NCBI GenBank assembly: GCA_011390565.1
Contig: JAABSC010000002.1
Location: 124,001-188,000, forward strand
Direction of reading: 5' to 3'
DNA: 64,000 bases
Origin: Thioalkalivibrio paradoxus
GTDB lineage: Bacteria; Pseudomonadota; Gammaproteobacteria; Ectothiorhodospirales; Ectothiorhodospiraceae
Of the stretch, positions 62,776-64,000 are shown one piece after another. The position numbers and the translations under genes are program-made. The notes beneath the pieces were generated by a model. It saw only the letters and a list, made by a program, of their open reading frames with translations, made no database searches and was not told the origin of the DNA. The number at the start of each line of letters is the position of its first letter. Position 1 is the first letter of the stretch.

Positions 62776-64000
62776 TCAGCGCGTCGCTTCGAAGACGTAG
62801 GCAGCCACATCCTCGATCTGCTCGGGCGTGAGCAGTTGCGTGTACGAAGGCATCGTGCCGACGCCGTTGGCCACCGCCGCGTGGACCTGCTCGAGCGAGG
62901 GACCCAGCTCGTCGAGGTTCGGCCCCACGGTGCCGCCGGCCTCGGCCTCGGCGAGCGCGTGACACGTCGCGCAGGTCGGTTGCGCCTGCTCACGGAAGAT
63001 CGCACGGCCGCGCTGCCCCGCCTCGGAGAGCTCGACGGGGCCTTCGCGCCGGCGGCGGCCGCTCGGTGCGTCTTCGGGCGGGCGCAGGCAAGCCTCGTCA
63101 TCGGCCCCGCAGACCTGCACCACGACGCCCATGTCGCGCCAACTGTCGTTGCCGTAGCCGCGTTCGTTCTCGATGCGATTCTCCGGCTGAACGCGTCCGC
63201 TCACGGTCGTCACGCGCGAAAAGAGCGGTAGTGCGCCGGCGGGCGCCTCAACGGCGAGGTGGAAGACCCGCCAGGCGTAGGGCCCGAGATCCGGACCGAT
63301 GAGTGCCGCCTCGCGCCAGGTCTCGCCATCGCTGCTGACCTCGACCTTCGCCACCGGCTCGGTACCGCCGAAGGCGACGCCCGCGCATTGCACCAACCCC
63401 GCCCGCTGCGGCGTACGAGCGGTCGGATAGGTCACGAAAGACTTCGGCCCCATTGCCCACATCGACGGCTGGTCTGTGGTGGCTCCCTGACCGACGTCAC
63501 GGAATCGGTACCCTGTCGAGTGGATCTTCGCATCGGTCGGCTGTGCGGTGCAGGCGATCTGCTGGACGAACTTGATCTGATTCACGCCGTAGTACCCAGG
63601 CACGATGAGCCGCAATGGCCCGCCGTGGACCAGCGGGATGGGCTCGCCGTTCATCTCCCAGGCGAGTAGACAGTCGTCGAGCGCCTTGTCGATCGGGATC
63701 GAACGCTCGACGACGACATCCTCCCGCGCGATGCCCTCGGGCAACGGCTCACCACCCGTCGCGGTCAGGAAGCGCGCATCTTCGGAGACGCCGCCGAAGT
63801 GTTCGAGCACGGTCGAGACCTTCACGCCGCTCCACACCGCACAGCCTGCCGCGCCCACGCCCCAGGGCGATCCCGAGGGTCCGTGCTCGAAGAAACGCCG
63901 ACCGTTGCCCGAGCATTGGAGGACCACGGCAACGGTCATCAGACCGAGGCGCTGCAGCTCGCCAACAGTGATCTGTCCCGGCATGCGTACGCCTTGCACC
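62776..64000 (-). CDS. Sulfite oxidase-like molybdoenzyme fused to cytochrome c (5' end cut by window)
   Basis: At least 407 residues are visible; the true start lies past the window edge. The N-terminal part is a sulfite-oxidase-type molybdopterin domain with the Mo-ligand Cys in VLQCSGNGRRF, then the GPLRLIVPGYYGVNQIKFVQQI segment and the dimerisation domain (VAKVEVSSDGETWREA). After a linker near residue 320 a single cytochrome c domain follows, with CATCH haem binding and the Met ligand in GTMPSYTQLL. In SorAB and SoxCD these are separate subunits; here they are one chain. It probably oxidises sulfite in the periplasm. Confidence 0.87.
   Translation of the reverse strand, partial: VQGVRMPGQITVGELQRLGLMTVAVVLQCSGNGRRFFEHGPSGSPWGVGAAGCAVWSGVKVSTVLEHFGGVSEDARFLTATGGEPLPEGIAREDVVVERSIPIDKALDDCLLAWEMNGEPIPLVHGGPLRLIVPGYYGVNQIKFVQQIACTAQPTDAKIHSTGYRFRDVGQGATTDQPSMWAMGPKSFVTYPTARTPQRAGLVQCAGVAFGGTEPVAKVEVSSDGETWREAALIGPDLGPYAWRVFHLAVEAPAGALPLFSRVTTVSGRVQPENRIENERGYGNDSWRDMGVVVQVCGADDEACLRPPEDAPSGRRRREGPVELSEAGQRGRAIFREQAQPTCATCHALAEAEAGGTVGPNLDELGPSLEQVHAAVANGVGTMPSYTQLLTPEQIEDVAAYVFEATR

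Overview
The window looks like chromosome from a GC-rich gammaproteobacterium, probably a halotolerant member of the Chromatiales/Ectothiorhodospiraceae type. This is inferred from gene content (opgGH glucan synthesis, argD-argF, Fe superoxide dismutase, a GH13_18 phosphorylase with a HAD phosphatase, a nickel/cobalt ECF transporter, group II truncated haemoglobin) and uniform high-GC coding; I could not run a taxonomic search.

Region 1 (1-17.4 kb) is mostly housekeeping: a galE tail, tRNA-Val(GAC), an MFS permease, polyphosphate kinase, argD-argF, sodB, then a forward run of a DASS anion transporter and two unrecognised membrane proteins. It ends with osmoregulated periplasmic glucan genes opgG-opgH, divergent from a large membrane protein that fuses an alkaline-phosphatase-superfamily (LtaS/OpgB-like) domain to a metal-dependent amidohydrolase domain.

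Region 2 (17.4-25.3 kb): tRNA-Val(CAC), a GH13_18 phosphorylase and HAD phosphatase that probably form a compatible-solute or disaccharide pathway, a PDC/Cache-like protein, an OmpA-family protein, a cold-shock protein, YbaK and truncated haemoglobin.

Region 3 (25.3-27.1 kb) is the most unusual locus: a compact reverse-strand gene set encoding three small secreted proteins built from asparagine-rich 11-residue repeats (consensus N-x-N-x-T-x-Q-x-G-x-x, six, four and about three copies) plus a lipoprotein. It resembles a miniature curli/beta-solenoid system, but no csgG, csgE or csgF homologue is recognisable in the window. Its leader carries two perfect inverted repeats.

Region 4 (27.1-42 kb): LysE exporter; a five-gene nickel/cobalt ECF transporter (nikK-M-L-Q-O) whose M subunit seems to start at ATC and whose ATPase ends in a histidine-rich tail; an HD hydrolase; citrate synthase; an RND/MMPL exporter fused to a cyclic-nucleotide-binding domain; a hemerythrin-like protein; a SRAP protein; a Cache-GGDEF cyclase; and an orphan phoU.

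Region 5 (42-64 kb) looks accessory and mosaic. It has longer gene-free gaps, two copies of a 49-bp dispersed repeat, an AbgT transporter remnant, an IS91-type transposase fragment, and gene blocks that look alphaproteobacterial (cardiolipin synthase, two facing alpha/beta hydrolases, CobW with a Tat-exported YtcJ amidohydrolase). It also holds a Tat-signal CaiB-like protein overlapping an OprB porin, a flippase, two HdeD paralogues, PsiE, a copper module (multicopper oxidase, CopZ, DUF411) and a sulfite oxidase-cytochrome c fusion cut by the window end.
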